From Desulforapulum autotrophicum (GTDB lineage Bacteria; Desulfobacterota; Desulfobacteria; Desulfobacterales; Desulfolunaceae): a stretch of DNA of 35,654 nucleotides. Where the stretch lies: the NCBI GenBank assembly GCA_020723285.1, contig DYJE01000043.1, positions 1 to 35,654 on the forward strand. Direction: 5' to 3'. The notes beneath the pieces were generated by a model that saw only the letters and a program-made list of their open reading frames with translations, ran no database searches and had not been told where the DNA came from. How positions within the stretch are numbered: position 1 is the first letter of the stretch; each line of letters opens with the position of its first letter. Shown here in pieces: positions 7,680 to 16,729 of the stretch. The position numbers and the translations under genes were made by a program.

Positions 7680-9619
7680 TGCGCAGACACTCGTATTCCA
7701 GGCGTGAAAACATGACTGGCCGCCATGGAAGAAAAAGGTCGGCCAGGTTGGCGGCTCTGAATCACAGAAACAGCAAGCTGAAAGCCCAGAACAAAATTCT
7801 GAAATCAGAATTCAGGGATCTTTCAGGTTTTCATTTTGAGCTGGAGAGGAAGAATAACGAACTGGAATCGATCCGGGACGAGCTGCGCAAACAGAACATT
7901 CAGCTGATCAAAAATTCCATCGAGCTTTCGGACGTCATGCGGCAGCTTGAAGACAAGAACTACGATCTTCGCCTTCTCCACAGCACCCTTGAAGACCAGG
8001 TGAATATCCGGACAAACGCGCTCCGGCTCATTAACAAGAAGCTGGTCGAAGAGATTCGGGAAAAAACAAAGGCTCAGGATGCACTGAAGGAACAGGAAGT
8101 CCAGTACAGGATTGTATTTGAAAATTCGGGAACGGCCATATTTATCATCGAGCGGGACATGCGTATTTCCATGGCCAATGAAAAAAGTTTCGAACTAACC
8201 GGAATTCCGAACGATGAAATCGAAAAGGGTATGATGTGGACGGCGTTTGTGGCTGACCCCGAGACAAGGTCCCGGATGATGCGGTTCCACGAACTGCGGC
8301 GGATCGATCCAGGTCTGGCACCCGCCGAGTACGAGTTCCAGTTGAAACACGCTTCAGGTGAAGTAAAAGATGTTCTGGTCTATGTGAATTCCGTTGCCGG
8401 GACCGATAAAAGCATTGCTTCGATGATCGATATCACCAACAGGCGCAGGGCTGAACGGGAAAAACTGGAGTTGGAAAAACAACTTAACCAGACCCATAAA
8501 ATGGAGGCCATTGGAACGCTTGCGGGTGGAATAGCCCATGATTTCAACAATATCCTTACCGTGATCATGGGCTACGTGGAGATGGCCATGTCATCCACGA
8601 AAAATGACACGGATCTGTCAAGATGGCTGGGGCGGACTCTTTCGGCATGCACCAGGGCGAGGGATCTGGTGGTTCAGATTCTCACCTTCAGCCGCCAGAA
8701 TGATCTGGAACTGAAACCCGTCAGGATTGTTCCGATTTTTAAAGAGGCCGTGAAATTTCTCCGGTCATCCATTCCCAGTACCATTACCTTTGATCTCCAT
8801 GTGGAATGCGAGGATGAGAGGGTATTCGGCGACCCCACCCAGATCCATCAGGTCATGATGAATTTGTGCACCAACGCGGTTCACGCCATGGGGGGAAAAA
8901 GCGGAGAACTGGGGATCATGATCAGGCCCGTGAACCTGGAAACGGCTTTTGCCCAGAAAAAAGGCCTTCCACCTGGCCGTTACATCGAATTGACCATATC
9001 CGATACCGGACACGGCATCGGACCTTCCATCATCAACCATATCTTCGATCCGTTTTTTACCACGAAAAAAGTCGGGGAAGGAACCGGCATGGGATTGGCC
9101 ATGACCCATGGGATAGTTCAGAGAATGGGCGGGAATATCGGAGTGGAAAGCACTCAGGGCGCGGGCACGGTTTTCACGGTGTATTTCCCCGAGGTCGCAG
9201 GGTCCGCAGATGAAGGGCCGTCATTCATTTCGGAAGAACGCGGCGGACATGAGCGGATTCTTCTGGTGGACGACGACGAAAGCGTGCTGGATGTCATGGC
9301 CGAACTGGTGTCCCTGATCGGCTACACCGTCGTTCCCATGTCGAGTAGTCAGGAGGCGGTGGCCAGGTTCAAAGCCGATCCGTGGGCCTTTGATCTCGTG
9401 ATCACCGATAAAACCATGCCCTTTATGACCGGCCATGAATTTGCAAAACAACTGCTCTCCATCCGTCCCGGCCTTCCCATCATCATGTGTACCGGTTTCA
9501 GCGACACGGATGACATTGCCGAAGCGGACCGGGAGGGAATTTCCGCCTTTCTCACCAAACCTGTGGAGCGCAGCAGGCTCTCCCAGGCCATCCGGCAGGT
9601 CCTTGGCGGAAAGGCGTGA
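7676..9619 (+). CDS. Soluble PAS hybrid histidine kinase with C-terminal receiver
   Basis: A 647-residue cytoplasmic hybrid kinase. Residues about 25-140 form a long coiled coil and about 142-255 a PAS domain. The HisKA dimerisation helix carries the phospho-acceptor His288 (GGIAHDFNN). The HATPase domain follows, with N-box [13 protein letters not shown]1 box SDTGHGIG, F box FDPFFTTK and G2 box GTGMGLAM. A receiver domain from about residue 525 has acidic residues DDD and phospho-acceptor Asp578 (ITDKTMP). No transmembrane segment is seen, so the signal is internal, probably supplied by the coupled FIST protein through the coiled coil. No separate output regulator is adjacent. The gene is convergent with pta, with only seven bases between the stop codons. 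Confidence 0.95.
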   Translation: MMRRHSYSRRENMTGRHGRKRSARLAALNHRNSKLKAQNKILKSEFRDLSGFHFELERKNNELESIRDELRKQNIQLIKNSIELSDVMRQLEDKNYDLRLLHSTLEDQVNIRTNALRLINKKLVEEIREKTKAQDALKEQEVQYRIVFENSGTAIFIIERDMRISMANEKSFELTGIPNDEIEKGMMWTAFVADPETRSRMMRFHELRRIDPGLAPAEYEFQLKHASGEVKDVLVYVNSVAGTDKSIASMIDITNRRRAEREKLELEKQLNQTHKMEAIGTLAGGIAHDFNNILTVIMGYVEMAMSSTKNDTDLSRWLGRTLSACTRARDLVVQILTFSRQNDLELKPVRIVPIFKEAVKFLRSSIPSTITFDLHVECEDERVFGDPTQIHQVMMNLCTNAVHAMGGKSGELGIMIRPVNLETAFAQKKGLPPGRYIELTISDTGHGIGPSIINHIFDPFFTTKKVGEGTGMGLAMTHGIVQRMGGNIGVESTQGAGTVFTVYFPEVAGSADEGPSFISEERGGHERILLVDDDESVLDVMAELVSLIGYTVVPMSSSQEAVARFKADPWAFDLVITDKTMPFMTGHEFAKQLLSIRPGLPIIMCTGFSDTDDIAEADREGISAFLTKPVERSRLSQAIRQVLGGKA

Positions 9620-9626
9620 GGTCCGA

Positions 9627-11738
9627 TCAGGCAATCCCTTTTTCGTACTGGGCCTGAATGGCGGTCATGGCCACGGTGTTCACGATGTCGGGGACCGTGC
9701 AGCCGCGGCTCAGGTCGTTCACCGGGTATTTCAGCCCCTGGAGAACCGGGCCGATGGCCACGGCGTCCGCTGATCGCTGAACGGCCTTGTACGTGTTGTT
9801 GCCGGTGTTGAGGTCCGGGAAAATGAATACCGTGGCTTTACCCGCCACTTCGCTGCCGGGAAGCTTGGTTTTCGCCACGGCCATGTCCACGGCGGCGTCG
9901 TATTGAATGGGACCTTCGATTTTGAGACCGGGCATCAGGGTTTCAGCCCGTTCCTTGGCGATGCATGCGGCCTCTCTCACTTTGTCCACATCAGCCCCTG
10001 TTCCCGAGGTTCCTGTGGAATAGGAAAGCATAGCCACAATGGGTTCGATGCCGAAGGTCCTGGCGGTCTGGGCCGAGCTCAGGGCGATTTCCGCCAGCTC
10101 TTCCGCATTGGGATCGGGGTTTACGGCGCAGTCCCCGTACACCAGGACCCGGTCTTCCAGGCACATCAGGAACACACTGGAAACAATGGAGATGCCCGGT
10201 TTGGTCCGGATAATCTGGAGTGCGGGGCGAATGGTTTCCGCCGTGCTGTGGACGGCCCCTGAAACCATGGCGTCGGCGTGGCCTTTGTACACCATCATGG
10301 TGGCGAAAAAATTCCTGTCTTTCATCATGTCCCTGGCATTGTCGGGTGTGATGCCTTTATGCTTCCGCATGTCATAGAAGGTCTGGACGTAATCTTCGAA
10401 CAGTTCGCTCTGTTCTGGGTCGATGATTCGGGTTTTGCCCATGCGCAGGCCCAGAAGGTCGATCTTGTCACGGATCACCTGGATGTCCCCGAGGATCACC
10501 AGGTCCGCCACATCCCGGTCGGACAGGACTTCCACCGCTCTCAGGATTCTCTCTTCGTTTCCTTCGGGAAGCACCACACACTGCTTGTTTTTCTTGGCGC
10601 GCTTGATCAGGTTGAACTCGAACATCTTGGGCGTGACGATGGTCTGGGGCGTGGTGATCAGTTTTTTCTCCAGGGTTTCCGTGTCCACATGCTTGTCGAA
10701 CAACGCCAGAAGTTCCGTGATTTTCCGTTCATCCGTGGGGGAAATTTTCGTGTGGATGCGGTTGATCCGGGTCGCCACCTGGAAGGTGTCTTCGGCAACC
10801 GTCATCACGGGGACCATTTTGGGAGATGTGAGTATCAGGTTCATGATATCCTTGTCCGGTTTATAGCCGCCGGTGAGTACGATGCCTGAAATACTCCGTC
10901 TGAAAGCGGATGACGAAATGGCGATGGCGGTGACGATCATGTCCGCCCGGTCACCGGAGGTGACAATCAGAGAGCCCCGGACCAGCGAGGCCACAAGGTT
11001 CTGGATCTGCATGGCTCCGACCTTGAGGGAGTGAACGTGCCGGCTCATCTCGTTTTCTTCTCCGCAGAGGACCTCCGCGCCGATGGCCCGGGCCACCTCC
11101 TTCAGTGTGGGACGGCCCAGGGCGGGGTTGTCGGGAATGGTGAACAAAAGCTGGTCCTTGGCCAAAGGGTTGGCTTTCAGCTTGTTCATGATGATGTCCC
11201 CATGGTCATGGTGAATCCGGTTTACCAGGGTCCCGAACATCTGGCATTTCTTGTCGTTCAAAGATTCCAGGGCCACTTCCACGGAACCCAGGGTTTCGCC
11301 CACGCTTTTCCCTGCGGCGTTCACCACCAGAAGCACGGGGCAGGACAGGTTCTTGCTGATTTCAATGTTGATGTCGAATTCGTAGGCCGCCGTGGACGCC
11401 GCGTAATTGGTGCCGTCACACAACACGAAATCGCAGAGTTCCTTCAGTTCGTTGTATTTTTTGATGATGCCCTCGATAACGTCCAGAGGTTTGCCCATGG
11501 CCGCCAGATCCGTGGCCTCTTTGGCCGTCATGCCGTACATTTTTTCATACGGATAGGGCAGGTTGAAATACGTGGCGATGAGATGGATGTTGTTGTCAGG
11601 TTCGGTTGTGTCCGCAATGATCGGTCTGAAAAAACCCACCCGGCTGATTTTCCGCTCCAGCATTTCCATGATGCCCAGTAAAATGGCCGACTTTCCGCTT
11701 TTTGCCTCGTTTCCCGTGATGTAAAGACTGTCTGACAT
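9627..11738 (-). CDS. pta: Phosphate acetyltransferase, long form with P-loop and DRTGG domains
   Basis: Interconverts acetyl-CoA plus phosphate and acetyl phosphate plus CoA, linking acetate metabolism to ATP via acetate kinase (ackA is not in the window). The 703-residue protein has the long architecture: an N-terminal dethiobiotin-synthetase-like P-loop domain with GNEAKSGKS, a DRTGG regulatory domain at about 215-330 (including TSGDRADMI and LTGGYKPD), and the catalytic PTA_PTB domain from about 385, with VVLPEGNEERILRA, DAMVSGAVHSTAETIRPALQ and SYSTGTSGTG. An upstream in-frame TTG was rejected because GAAGGAG lies at the right distance from the ATG at 11738. It is transcribed towards the FIST/kinase genes. 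Confidence 0.95.
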   Translation of the reverse strand: MSDSLYITGNEAKSGKSAILLGIMEMLERKISRVGFFRPIIADTTEPDNNIHLIATYFNLPYPYEKMYGMTAKEATDLAAMGKPLDVIEGIIKKYNELKELCDFVLCDGTNYAASTAAYEFDINIEISKNLSCPVLLVVNAAGKSVGETLGSVEVALESLNDKKCQMFGTLVNRIHHDHGDIIMNKLKANPLAKDQLLFTIPDNPALGRPTLKEVARAIGAEVLCGEENEMSRHVHSLKVGAMQIQNLVASLVRGSLIVTSGDRADMIVTAIAISSSAFRRSISGIVLTGGYKPDKDIMNLILTSPKMVPVMTVAEDTFQVATRINRIHTKISPTDERKITELLALFDKHVDTETLEKKLITTPQTIVTPKMFEFNLIKRAKKNKQCVVLPEGNEERILRAVEVLSDRDVADLVILGDIQVIRDKIDLLGLRMGKTRIIDPEQSELFEDYVQTFYDMRKHKGITPDNARDMMKDRNFFATMMVYKGHADAMVSGAVHSTAETIRPALQIIRTKPGISIVSSVFLMCLEDRVLVYGDCAVNPDPNAEELAEIALSSAQTARTFGIEPIVAMLSYSTGTSGTGADVDKVREAACIAKERAETLMPGLKIEGPIQYDAAVDMAVAKTKLPGSEVAGKATVFIFPDLNTGNNTYKAVQRSADAVAIGPVLQGLKYPVNDLSRGCTVPDIVNTVAMTAIQAQYEKGIA

Positions 11739-11984
11739 GGCTGGCTCCTTCAACTTTAAAGAGTAAAAATGAAGCCCCTTGATCGTTCCCGACGGGGTGA
11801 AGAGTCAATGTATTACAGGCGGGGTTCATTCGTCAATCGGTTGCTTCGTCGATTATCGCGGCAACCAACCATCATGCTCAGAATAAATGTCAATCTTGTT
11901 ATATGGTTTAACAGGAAATTTGACCGGGTTCACACTCTGCTTACGCCCGATAAATTGGTGTATGGCAACAATGCGCCAGTCTCT

Positions 11985-12265
11985 CGTAGGTCGGGTTCTA
12001 AAACCCGACAAATGATCCGATCCTTTAAAAAATCAGAATGATATCCTAATTGGAAGCCGATTTGGTTTTGTAAAGATAACCGTGTCCGGTTGGAAAACAC
12101 GATTCGAAGTATAGATGCTGGTCGGCTTGAAGATCGAAATCCGACGGGCCTTCGCAGAACGAAGGGTGACGGATGATAGGCAGAACGGGCTGAAAGGTAA
12201 TATATTCGTTTCGAATTAAATGGATCGGGTCATTTGTCGGGTTTCGTGCCTCAACCCGACCTACG
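11985..12265. repeat. Paired inverted REP-like element, copy A
   Basis: The left arm 11985-12022 starts CGTAGGTCGGGTT and contains the small hairpin CGGGTT/AACCCG. The right arm 12222-12265 is its near-perfect inverted copy, ending AACCCGACCTACG; both arms also share ACAAATGAYCCGATCC. A third related hairpin, GTCGGCTTGA with TCCGAC, lies between them at 12121-12146. The layout is like a bacterial interspersed mosaic element or a short non-autonomous transposon. The right arm is 48 bases from the end of the NlpC gene and may act as its transcript end. No gene was found in 11739-12312. Confidence 0.7.
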
Positions 12266-12312
12266 ATAGGCTTTCTTCAAACGTTACAAAGTCAGATTAT
12301 GAAAGAAAATGA

Positions 12313-12963
12313 TTACTGAGCGATCACACGCCGCGCCATGCGGAAGGCTTTGCGCCAGTATCGTTCATCCAGGTCGGCCATGGAAACACCGCGGTTTCGG
12401 GAGGCGTGGATGAATTTGTTGTTGCCGATATAGATGCCGACGTGGCGGGGATAGGAACGGGGGAAGAAGACGATGAGGTCTCCGGGTTTGAGTTCGTCTT
12501 TGTCGATGCGCTGGCCGGTGCTCATGAATTCCCTGGATGACCGGGGGACGCTGAGGTTGAACAGTGCCGTATATATATGATGGACGAAACCGGAGCAGTC
12601 GATGCCGCGCATGGTGTTTCCGCCCATTCTGTAGGGGGTGCCTTTCCAGTGTCTGAATTCTTTTAATATGGAATTCTGAATATCTGAAAGCTCAGGATTG
12701 TCGAGATCGGGAAAGGGCTGATCGTCCCATTCGGTATAGGGTTCTTCCAGCTCGTCCATGTCTTCGAGGGCGTCAGGACGCTGGGGCATGGCGGCAAGCC
12801 GGGCTTTGTCGGTGTGGAGGGCGGAGTTTCTCATTTCCGCTTCGGAGCTTCGTTCGCTGACCACGATGGAAAAGGCCTGTCGGGTGGAGCATGACGTGAG
12901 AATGATGCCGGCGATGGCGAGGGTCAGTAATCTTAGTATTTGAATTTTGTGGTTCTTTTTCAT
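12313..12963 (-). CDS. NlpC/P60 family lipoprotein (cell-wall endopeptidase)
   Basis: Predicted to cleave peptidoglycan stem peptides from a membrane-anchored position. Residues 1-25 form a lipoprotein signal with lipobox LTSC (Cys25). After a charged linker the NlpC/P60 domain starts near residue 95, with catalytic Cys123 in GIDCSGF, His174 in PRHVGIYIG and a third polar position at His186 (FIHAS). The protein has 216 residues, similar to the Spr/MepS group. Its ATG is preceded by AAGGA. It is a single-gene unit: repeat elements lie downstream, and a DsrE gene on the same strand lies upstream. Confidence 0.92.
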   Translation of the reverse strand: MKKNHKIQILRLLTLAIAGIILTSCSTRQAFSIVVSERSSEAEMRNSALHTDKARLAAMPQRPDALEDMDELEEPYTEWDDQPFPDLDNPELSDIQNSILKEFRHWKGTPYRMGGNTMRGIDCSGFVHHIYTALFNLSVPRSSREFMSTGQRIDKDELKPGDLIVFFPRSYPRHVGIYIGNNKFIHASRNRGVSMADLDERYWRKAFRMARRVIAQ

Positions 12964-13080
12964 TGTCTAATCCTTCAGAGTCTTCGGGATCATGGCAAGA
13001 AAAATATAACGGCAAAATATTTTTCTGATCCGGGTTTACTTTTTAAATACTTTTGAAACGCTGATAACTTCGATACAGTT

Positions 13081-13440
13081 TTACAGGCTGATCACCGTGC
13101 TGGCGCAGGCCATTTCGATCAGTTCGACGGCGGTTCCAAACCGTGCACCGTCTATCAGATCGTTTTCCGTGATCTGCCTCGCTTTGGCGCAAGGCGTGCA
13201 CACAACGATAGGAACATGGAATTCCTGTAAATGAATCATAAGATCCGAAGCGATATCTCCGGTTGCGGCCCTGAGGTTGTCGATCAATCCTTTTTTGGCA
13301 AGGTAAACCCCTTCATCAAGAAGAAACAGGGTGACTTTTTTCCCCTGTTTCTGGGCAACGGCTGCAAGATGAATAGCTCGTGTTGAGCGGTTCGTGTTGT
13401 CTGTACCGCAAGATACGACAACAAGCACGGAATCGTTCAT
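13081..13440 (-). CDS. DsrE family protein
   Basis: A 119-residue protein of the DsrE/YchN alpha/beta fold, used in sulfur-relay and persulfide transfer and in related small proteins of unknown role. Visible features are the N-terminal VLVVVSCGTDN strand, KKVTLFLLDEGVYLAKKG in the middle and the conserved cysteine in VVCTPCAKAR, the place where the active-site cysteine of DsrE-like proteins sits. The start at 13440 was chosen because GGAGAG precedes it at proper spacing; an in-frame ATG eight codons upstream has no such site. No dsrF or dsrH partner is adjacent, so a dissimilatory sulfur role cannot be claimed. Confidence 0.82.
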   Translation of the reverse strand: MNDSVLVVVSCGTDNTNRSTRAIHLAAVAQKQGKKVTLFLLDEGVYLAKKGLIDNLRAATGDIASDLMIHLQEFHVPIVVCTPCAKARQITENDLIDGARFGTAVELIEMACASTVISL

Positions 13441-14095
13441 GGGCTCTCCAAAACTGGTTTTCATCCGGTTGCAAGCGGCCGGGTTTTTCGTGTATCATAA
13501 AAAACCCTGAAAGACAGCGTGTTGTGCGAGACCGGATTGTTCTTGCGCACCAGAGAACATCCGTTGAGTTGCTGTCTAACCACCTGAGTCGTTTCCTTTT
13601 TTTTAAATCTCGTTCATAATTCGAAGGGATTATAGCCGATAAGACCTGAAAAGAAAACCCCCTGGGGCTGTAAAAAGCCATAATAAGGTTATAATATCGT
13701 GAAACTATATCTATAACATATTGATTAAACTTGATTAAAAAAATTTTGAAAAAAAATTAGCCAATTATGTTTGTCAATAGAATAGTGAGGCTTTGGTAAA
13801 ATATTTTTCAAGGATCTAAAAGGCTAAGATTTTTAAGGATACGGGCCGAGATTTTGTGACGTTTTATGATGTTTTATGATGTTTTCTGATGTTTTCTGAT
13901 GTTTTTCAGGTGAGCCCCGGTTTCATGAATTTCGGTGGCGTGGTGATGCGGAGCATGGCCGGAATCATGTTTTCATTAATCCTTGACAACGATACATTAT
14001 ATGGTGTTGATTAGTCACTATTTCGGTTTTTTATTAAAGGCGGTTTCCATGATTCATCCATCGAAACCGCTGATTCTTATCGACAAGGGGATACA
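13441..14095. other. 655-base non-coding AT-rich region
   Basis: No supported gene was seen between the DsrE-like gene and the J-domain gene, which are divergent. The middle is very AT-rich (13680-13800). It contains a 10-base tandem repeat (listed separately) and an isolated TTGACA at 13983-13988 without a convincing -10 partner. It probably holds the promoters of both neighbours. Confidence 0.5.
13861..13906 (+). repeat. 10-bp tandem repeat, about 4.6 copies
   Basis: Four perfect-length units of GTTTTMTGAT (two with A, then two with C at the sixth base) are followed by a partial fifth unit, GTTTTT. The period is close to one helical turn, so the T-tracts are phased on one face of the DNA. 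It lies about 190-230 bases upstream of the J-domain gene. Confidence 0.8.
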
Positions 14096-14908
14096 ATGCT
14101 GACACATGCATCAGGCGCGGACGTTGTCCGTGCATACCGGTTATTGTTCAGTCCTGAGGATTTCTCGGGCAGGGGGCTTATTTCCTTGTCATTCGTAGAA
14201 AACCTTGACCCTTCAGCGGTGAAGAACGCATTCAGGAAAAAAGCCCTGGAAACGCATCCCGACAGGGCCAAGGCCCTTGGCCGGGAGGAAGTTGAACAGG
14301 CCGATCTTTTCAGGCAGGTGAAACAGGCTTACGAGGTGCTCATGCCTGTGGCTGAAAATAAAGGTGAGACCATCACCCCCCCTCAACCCCGTGCCGGGTC
14401 AAAGAACCGATCTGCAGACGGCTTGAACACCAAAACAAATAATCATGAAGAAAAAAGCCGGAAAGAGCGGAAAACCGAAAAAACATCCTCCGGTTATTAT
14501 TATGGAACAATCCCCGGGCACAGGCTGCGTCTTGGGCATTACCTGTATTATTCGGGCATCATTTCCTGGAAGAATTTGATCAATGCCGTGGCGTTCCAGA
14601 TGAGGGCCAAACCAAGATACGGTGAAATCGCCGTGGGCTGGAAAATGCTCACCCGTGAAGAGCTGATGCTGTTCCTCAATCCCCTTAGCGGCCATGGGAA
14701 AATCGGTGAACGCCTGAGAAGGTCCGGTATGATCACGGATTTTCAGCATCTGGCCATCCTTGGAAAACAGAGGAAATGTCACAGCCTTTTCGGGGAATAC
14801 TTTGTCAATGAGGGTATCCTGTCCCGGCGTCAGCTGGACATTGCTGTGCGGCGTGCGGAAATGCACAACAGGACGATCGCAGGCTTCCGTCAGGGCATAA
14901 GGGCTTGA
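14096..14908 (+). CDS. J-domain protein with two MshEN-like modules
   Basis: A 270-residue soluble protein. Residues about 10-85 form a J-domain with the diagnostic HPD at His54-Pro55-Asp56, which would stimulate an Hsp70 ATPase. A charged low-complexity linker follows (about 90-135). The C-terminal half holds two modules of 24 + 5 + 24 residues (145-197 and 202-254). The first 24-residue unit fits the MshEN nucleotide-binding pattern at every key position: RLG at 145-147, Gly154, Leu161 and Gln168. The third unit reads KIG...Gln225. Such domains bind cyclic di-GMP in MshE-type ATPases. A J-domain tied to a possible c-di-GMP sensor is an unusual fusion; ligand binding is inferred only. The start has AAGGGG seven bases upstream. 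The MORN lipoprotein follows on the same strand after 112 bases. Confidence 0.82.
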   Translation: MLTHASGADVVRAYRLLFSPEDFSGRGLISLSFVENLDPSAVKNAFRKKALETHPDRAKALGREEVEQADLFRQVKQAYEVLMPVAENKGETITPPQPRAGSKNRSADGLNTKTNNHEEKSRKERKTEKTSSGYYYGTIPGHRLRLGHYLYYSGIISWKNLINAVAFQMRAKPRYGEIAVGWKMLTREELMLFLNPLSGHGKIGERLRRSGMITDFQHLAILGKQRKCHSLFGEYFVNEGILSRRQLDIAVRRAEMHNRTIAGFRQGIRA

Positions 14909-15020
14909 CAGGAATTGCCGAACGTGAGACGACCCGCGTCACAAACAAAAAATAAGGCCGGTTCTCGCTTGACCGTAGCGGCATGACCGGTTCCTGACTT
15001 TAAACAATCAAGGGAAAAAA

Positions 15021-16412
15021 ATGAGATATTATAAAATGTTTGTCGTTTCATCCTGTATTTTTCTCACAGGATGCCTGACCCTTCTTGATCCGCTTAAAAA
15101 AGACAGTCTGGCCGGAGATTCCGCTGTGCTGTCGGCTCCTGCGGGAGAATGCATCAGCGGAGGATGCGGCAACGGGAAAGGGGTGATGATTCTTCCGGAC
15201 AAATCCATATACAGGGGGTATTTTGTCGGCGGGGCCAGAAAAGGCCAGGGCCAGTGCTCGTTTCCGGACGGAAGGTTTTACACCGGCGAGTTTGACGGGG
15301 GTTTCATGCACGGTCAGGGGATGATGACGTACCCCGACGGATCGAACTACAACGGTGACTTTCTGTATGGCAACATCACCGGAAAAGGTGTGCTCAGCCT
15401 GTCCACCGGGGTGTATTATTCCGGCGCGTTCAAGGACGGTCGGTACGAGGGCCTGGGTTCACTGACGTATCTCGATGGACGAAAGTACACCGGCTATTTC
15501 AGGAACGGCCAGAAAAACGGGTTCGGGACGACGACGTTTGCGAGCGGATTGAAATACATCGGCGAGCACAAGGATGGGAAAATCGAGGGAACCGGAACCA
15601 TGCTTTACACCACCGGGGATCAGTATACCGGCGAATTCAAGGATAACACGTTTAACGGAGAGGGTGCTGTCACGGCACCTGACGGGAGTATCTGCACGGG
15701 GTATTTTGAAAATGGAGCCGTTAAGGGAACCAGCGCTCTGGCTTTTCCCAACACCACCCTTTACCAGGGAGACCTGAGCGAAGATCTCAGGATGAACGGG
15801 GGCGGGATTCTGATCCGGGGTGACGGGACCCGGTTTGTCGGTGAGTTCAAGGATAATCTGTATAATGGTCAGGGAACCTTGTACTACCCCTGCGGGATCA
15901 GTTATTCCGGTCCGTTCAAGGACGATGTGATGGCCGGAAAAGGCGTCTGGACGTTCCCCGATGGCAGCCGCATGGTCGGCCGGCTGGACGTGAGAGACCC
16001 TACAGGCCAGAAAAAAGGATGGCTGTCCACGGAAACCGAATGGAAATTCAAGGAAAACGCTTTTAAGAAATACAAACTGTCGGGCAAAGGTGTTTTCACA
16101 TATCCCGATGGCTGTGAATTCACGGGAACCCTGATAAAAGGTATCAAAAACGGAAAAGGGGTTCAGAAAAATTCCGATGGGTCCTCGTATGAAGGTGATT
16201 TTAAATCGGATCTGTACGATGGAAAAGGGGTTTTCATATCTCCTTCCGGCGAGCGCTTTGAAGGGGTTTTCAAGGGCGGCGTCAAAAAGGCTGCAGAACC
16301 CATGGAAAGGGCCGAAGGAAAAGGCCCCGGCGAAACGTCCGGCGGCCTTGGTGTCGCTGAAAAAAGCACTGAAGACAAGACCGCTGTCGCAAACGGTTCA
16401 GTTGCGCAATAA
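15021..16412 (+). CDS. MORN-repeat lipoprotein
   Basis: A 463-residue protein that begins with a lipoprotein signal peptide (lipobox LTGC, Cys18) and is then almost entirely MORN repeats, about 14-15 units of roughly 23 residues with the pattern YxGxFxxGxxxGxGxxxxxDG. Examples are YTGEFDGGFMHGQG and YTGEFKDNTFNGEG. One repeat-breaking insert of about 25 residues lies near residues 328-350. The C-terminal 40 residues are low-complexity, rich in Glu, Gly and Lys. MORN sheets form elongated beta-structures that bind proteins or lipids, so an outer-envelope scaffold role is likely, but no partner can be named. The ribosome site is AAGGG. The small ORF at 16459 follows closely and may be co-transcribed. 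Confidence 0.9.
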   Translation: MRYYKMFVVSSCIFLTGCLTLLDPLKKDSLAGDSAVLSAPAGECISGGCGNGKGVMILPDKSIYRGYFVGGARKGQGQCSFPDGRFYTGEFDGGFMHGQGMMTYPDGSNYNGDFLYGNITGKGVLSLSTGVYYSGAFKDGRYEGLGSLTYLDGRKYTGYFRNGQKNGFGTTTFASGLKYIGEHKDGKIEGTGTMLYTTGDQYTGEFKDNTFNGEGAVTAPDGSICTGYFENGAVKGTSALAFPNTTLYQGDLSEDLRMNGGGILIRGDGTRFVGEFKDNLYNGQGTLYYPCGISYSGPFKDDVMAGKGVWTFPDGSRMVGRLDVRDPTGQKKGWLSTETEWKFKENAFKKYKLSGKGVFTYPDGCEFTGTLIKGIKNGKGVQKNSDGSSYEGDFKSDLYDGKGVFISPSGERFEGVFKGGVKKAAEPMERAEGKGPGETSGGLGVAEKSTEDKTAVANGSVAQ

Positions 16413-16458
16413 TTTTTTATTTGCCTGATCAGGGCAGGATATGAAAGGACAGGACGCC

Positions 16459-16668
16459 ATGAGCGCATCAACCATGGATGAACAGATTCTGAGGGCCAGC
16501 AAGGAAATCATCGTGAAATTCATCGAAGTGGGGAAAGTTTCGCCCACGTCCTTTGCCGGAGCGTTCAAGGACATCTACTCGGCGATCGATGAGACGGTCA
16601 AATCCCATCAGGGCGAGGTCCCTTGCCTTCCATCTGAACCTACGAAAACAAAAGAAAAAAAGAAATAA
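16459..16668 (+). CDS. Small protein with MucR/Ros-like N-terminal motif
   Basis: A 69-residue protein (75 if translation starts at the in-frame ATG at 16441). The core, from ILRASKEIIVKFIEVGKV to SPTSFAGAFKDIY, resembles the N-terminal helix region of MucR/Ros regulators and similar short proteins common in sulfate reducers, but the zinc-finger part of MucR is absent. The tail is lysine-rich. AAAGGA lies upstream of the chosen start, though spacing is long, so the start is uncertain. It sits 46 bases after the MORN gene and converges with rtcB. Function is unknown; a small DNA-binding or regulatory protein is possible. Confidence 0.6.
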   Translation: MSASTMDEQILRASKEIIVKFIEVGKVSPTSFAGAFKDIYSAIDETVKSHQGEVPCLPSEPTKTKEKKK

Positions 16669-16729
16669 CAGGTTTGGGTCCCGGAAAAAATGCTTTATCC
16701 CAAAATGCATCCCGGCTTCTTGAGGATGT

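Noticed and set aside
11769-12041. 90-codon plus-strand ORF upstream of the repeat pair
   Set aside because: It runs into the REP-like arm, has no convincing ribosome site and encodes an Arg-rich product without recognisable domains.
13983-14011. TTGACA at 13983 as promoter of the J-domain gene
   Set aside because: No acceptable -10 hexamer lies at 16-18 bases.
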